NCBI GenBank assembly: GCA_002694985.1
Contig: NZNS01000006.1
Location: 140,605 to 204,604, forward strand
DNA length: 64,000 nucleotides
Direction: 5' to 3'
DNA from: Parvibaculum sp.
GTDB taxonomy: Bacteria; Pseudomonadota; Alphaproteobacteria; Parvibaculales; Parvibaculaceae
The position numbers were made by a program, and so were the translations under genes. The stretch's first letter is position 1, and each line of letters starts with the position of its first letter. Positions 63,595-64,000 of the stretch are shown piece by piece. The notes beneath the pieces were generated by a model that did not search any database, was not told the DNA's origin, and saw nothing but the letters and a program-made list of their open reading frames with translations.

Positions 63595-63882
63595 TCAGGA
63601 AGCGGCCGCCGCACGCGCCTCGTGACCGATATATTCGACGCTCCATCGGGGTTCGGATTCGCCGACGCCCTGCACATAGATACGGGACGGATAGCAATCG
63701 ACATGGCCCTCCCAGACCGGACCATTGGCCACGATCGGCATTTCGTAGTCGGGGCCGACATAAATGAGGACGCCGGCGGTGGGGGGCCTGATTGTCACCC
63801 GAAGCAAGGCAGTGACAGCACCGCCAGGCACAAGAGTTGAAAGGTCGATCTCGGTCGCCTTGGAGAGAAGTCCGGTCGGCAT
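63595..63882 (-). CDS. Hypothetical protein, 95 aa
   Basis: A small beta-rich protein (TALLRVTIRPPTAGVLIYVGPDYEMPIVANGPVWEGHVDCYPSRIYVQGVGESEPRWSVEYIGHEA) with no signal peptide. Not recognised; it resembles structural or ligand-binding small proteins of phage origin only loosely. It lies 39 bp upstream of the ferritin-like gene on the same strand. The last 118 bp of the window (63883-64000) show nothing I can support. Confidence 0.6.
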   Translation of the reverse strand: MPTGLLSKATEIDLSTLVPGGAVTALLRVTIRPPTAGVLIYVGPDYEMPIVANGPVWEGHVDCYPSRIYVQGVGESEPRWSVEYIGHEARAAAAS

Positions 63883-64000
63883 GCTTTTTTCCTGTTCTTT
63901 TTGGCCCGCGCCACATACCGCGGACGTCGCACTTCCCCCACAGCCTTTTCTCTCGCTTCCAGTTGAGCCTTAACAGGCAACAGTGTCCACAGGTTCCGGA

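Noticed and set aside
63795..63980. A 61-residue basic frame at the right end
   Set aside because: It overlaps the more plausible 95-residue gene in another frame and has no supporting motif.

Overview
The window looks like chromosome from a high-GC, flagellated alphaproteobacterium. The evidence is a CckA-type hybrid kinase, alphaproteobacteria-specific flagellar regulators (FliX, FlbT, FlaF, a DUF6468 protein), near-exact CtrA boxes (TTAA-N7-TTAA), a GTTC-N7-GTTC LexA box and an imuA/imuB/dnaE2 set. Gene content would suit a Parvibaculum-like member of the Hyphomicrobiales, but that name is inference. No rRNA, tRNA, CRISPR array or insertion sequence was found.

Layout. 1-1.4 kb: small accessory genes of lower GC, including a winged-helix-like protein cut by the left edge and a three-gene minus-strand cassette closed by a terminator. 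1.5-5.3 kb: a fatty acid desaturase and cckA. 5.4-36 kb: one large flagellar region holding the early export and basal-body operon flgB-flgC-fliE-fliQ-fliR-flhB (minus), fliO-fliP (plus), a large TPR protein, fliL-fliM-DUF6468-motE (minus), flgF-flgG-flgA-flgH (plus), dksA, fliX (minus), flgI-flgJ-flgN (plus), a TPR-glycosyltransferase-like gene, two flagellins, flbT-flaF, an SDR dehydrogenase and a DUF4336 protein, then flgE-flgK-flgL (minus). 36-39 kb: a MoxR ATPase and a VWA protein. 39-42 kb: a MacAB/Lol-like ABC exporter. 42-48.6 kb: SOS mutagenesis genes dnaE2, imuB and imuA, split by two small lipoprotein genes. 48.6-54 kb: sulfotransferase, methyltransferase, an unknown protein, a ferredoxin reductase with a frameshifted ferredoxin, chorismate mutase, an intact ferredoxin and a sulfatase fragment. 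54-64 kb: an FAD oxidoreductase, an Hpt protein, a long coiled-coil membrane protein, an Mla-type lipid transport operon (mlaE-mlaF-mlaD-lipoprotein), cytochrome c, a frameshifted ferritin-like gene and a small unknown gene.

How it fits together. The non-coding signals describe a Caulobacter-style flagellar cascade. CtrA-like boxes lie before the early genes (fliX, fliO-fliP, probably flgB and the large TPR gene). Sigma-54 -24/-12 promoters, each with an upstream CGGCAG...TTGCCG palindrome resembling the FlbD ftr element, lie before the later genes (flgF, flgI, flgE, first flagellin). CckA, at the end of the flhB-side cluster, feeds CtrA; FliX acts with FlbD at the checkpoint; FlbT and FlaF adjust flagellin expression after transcription.

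The most unusual items are the SOS cassette split in two with a LexA box on each part, a four-copy repeat with an exact 22-bp period at 53.9 kb, two similar triple Pho-box-like elements in gene-poor DNA, a 77-bp palindrome upstream of dksA, and two genes broken by single-base frameshifts.
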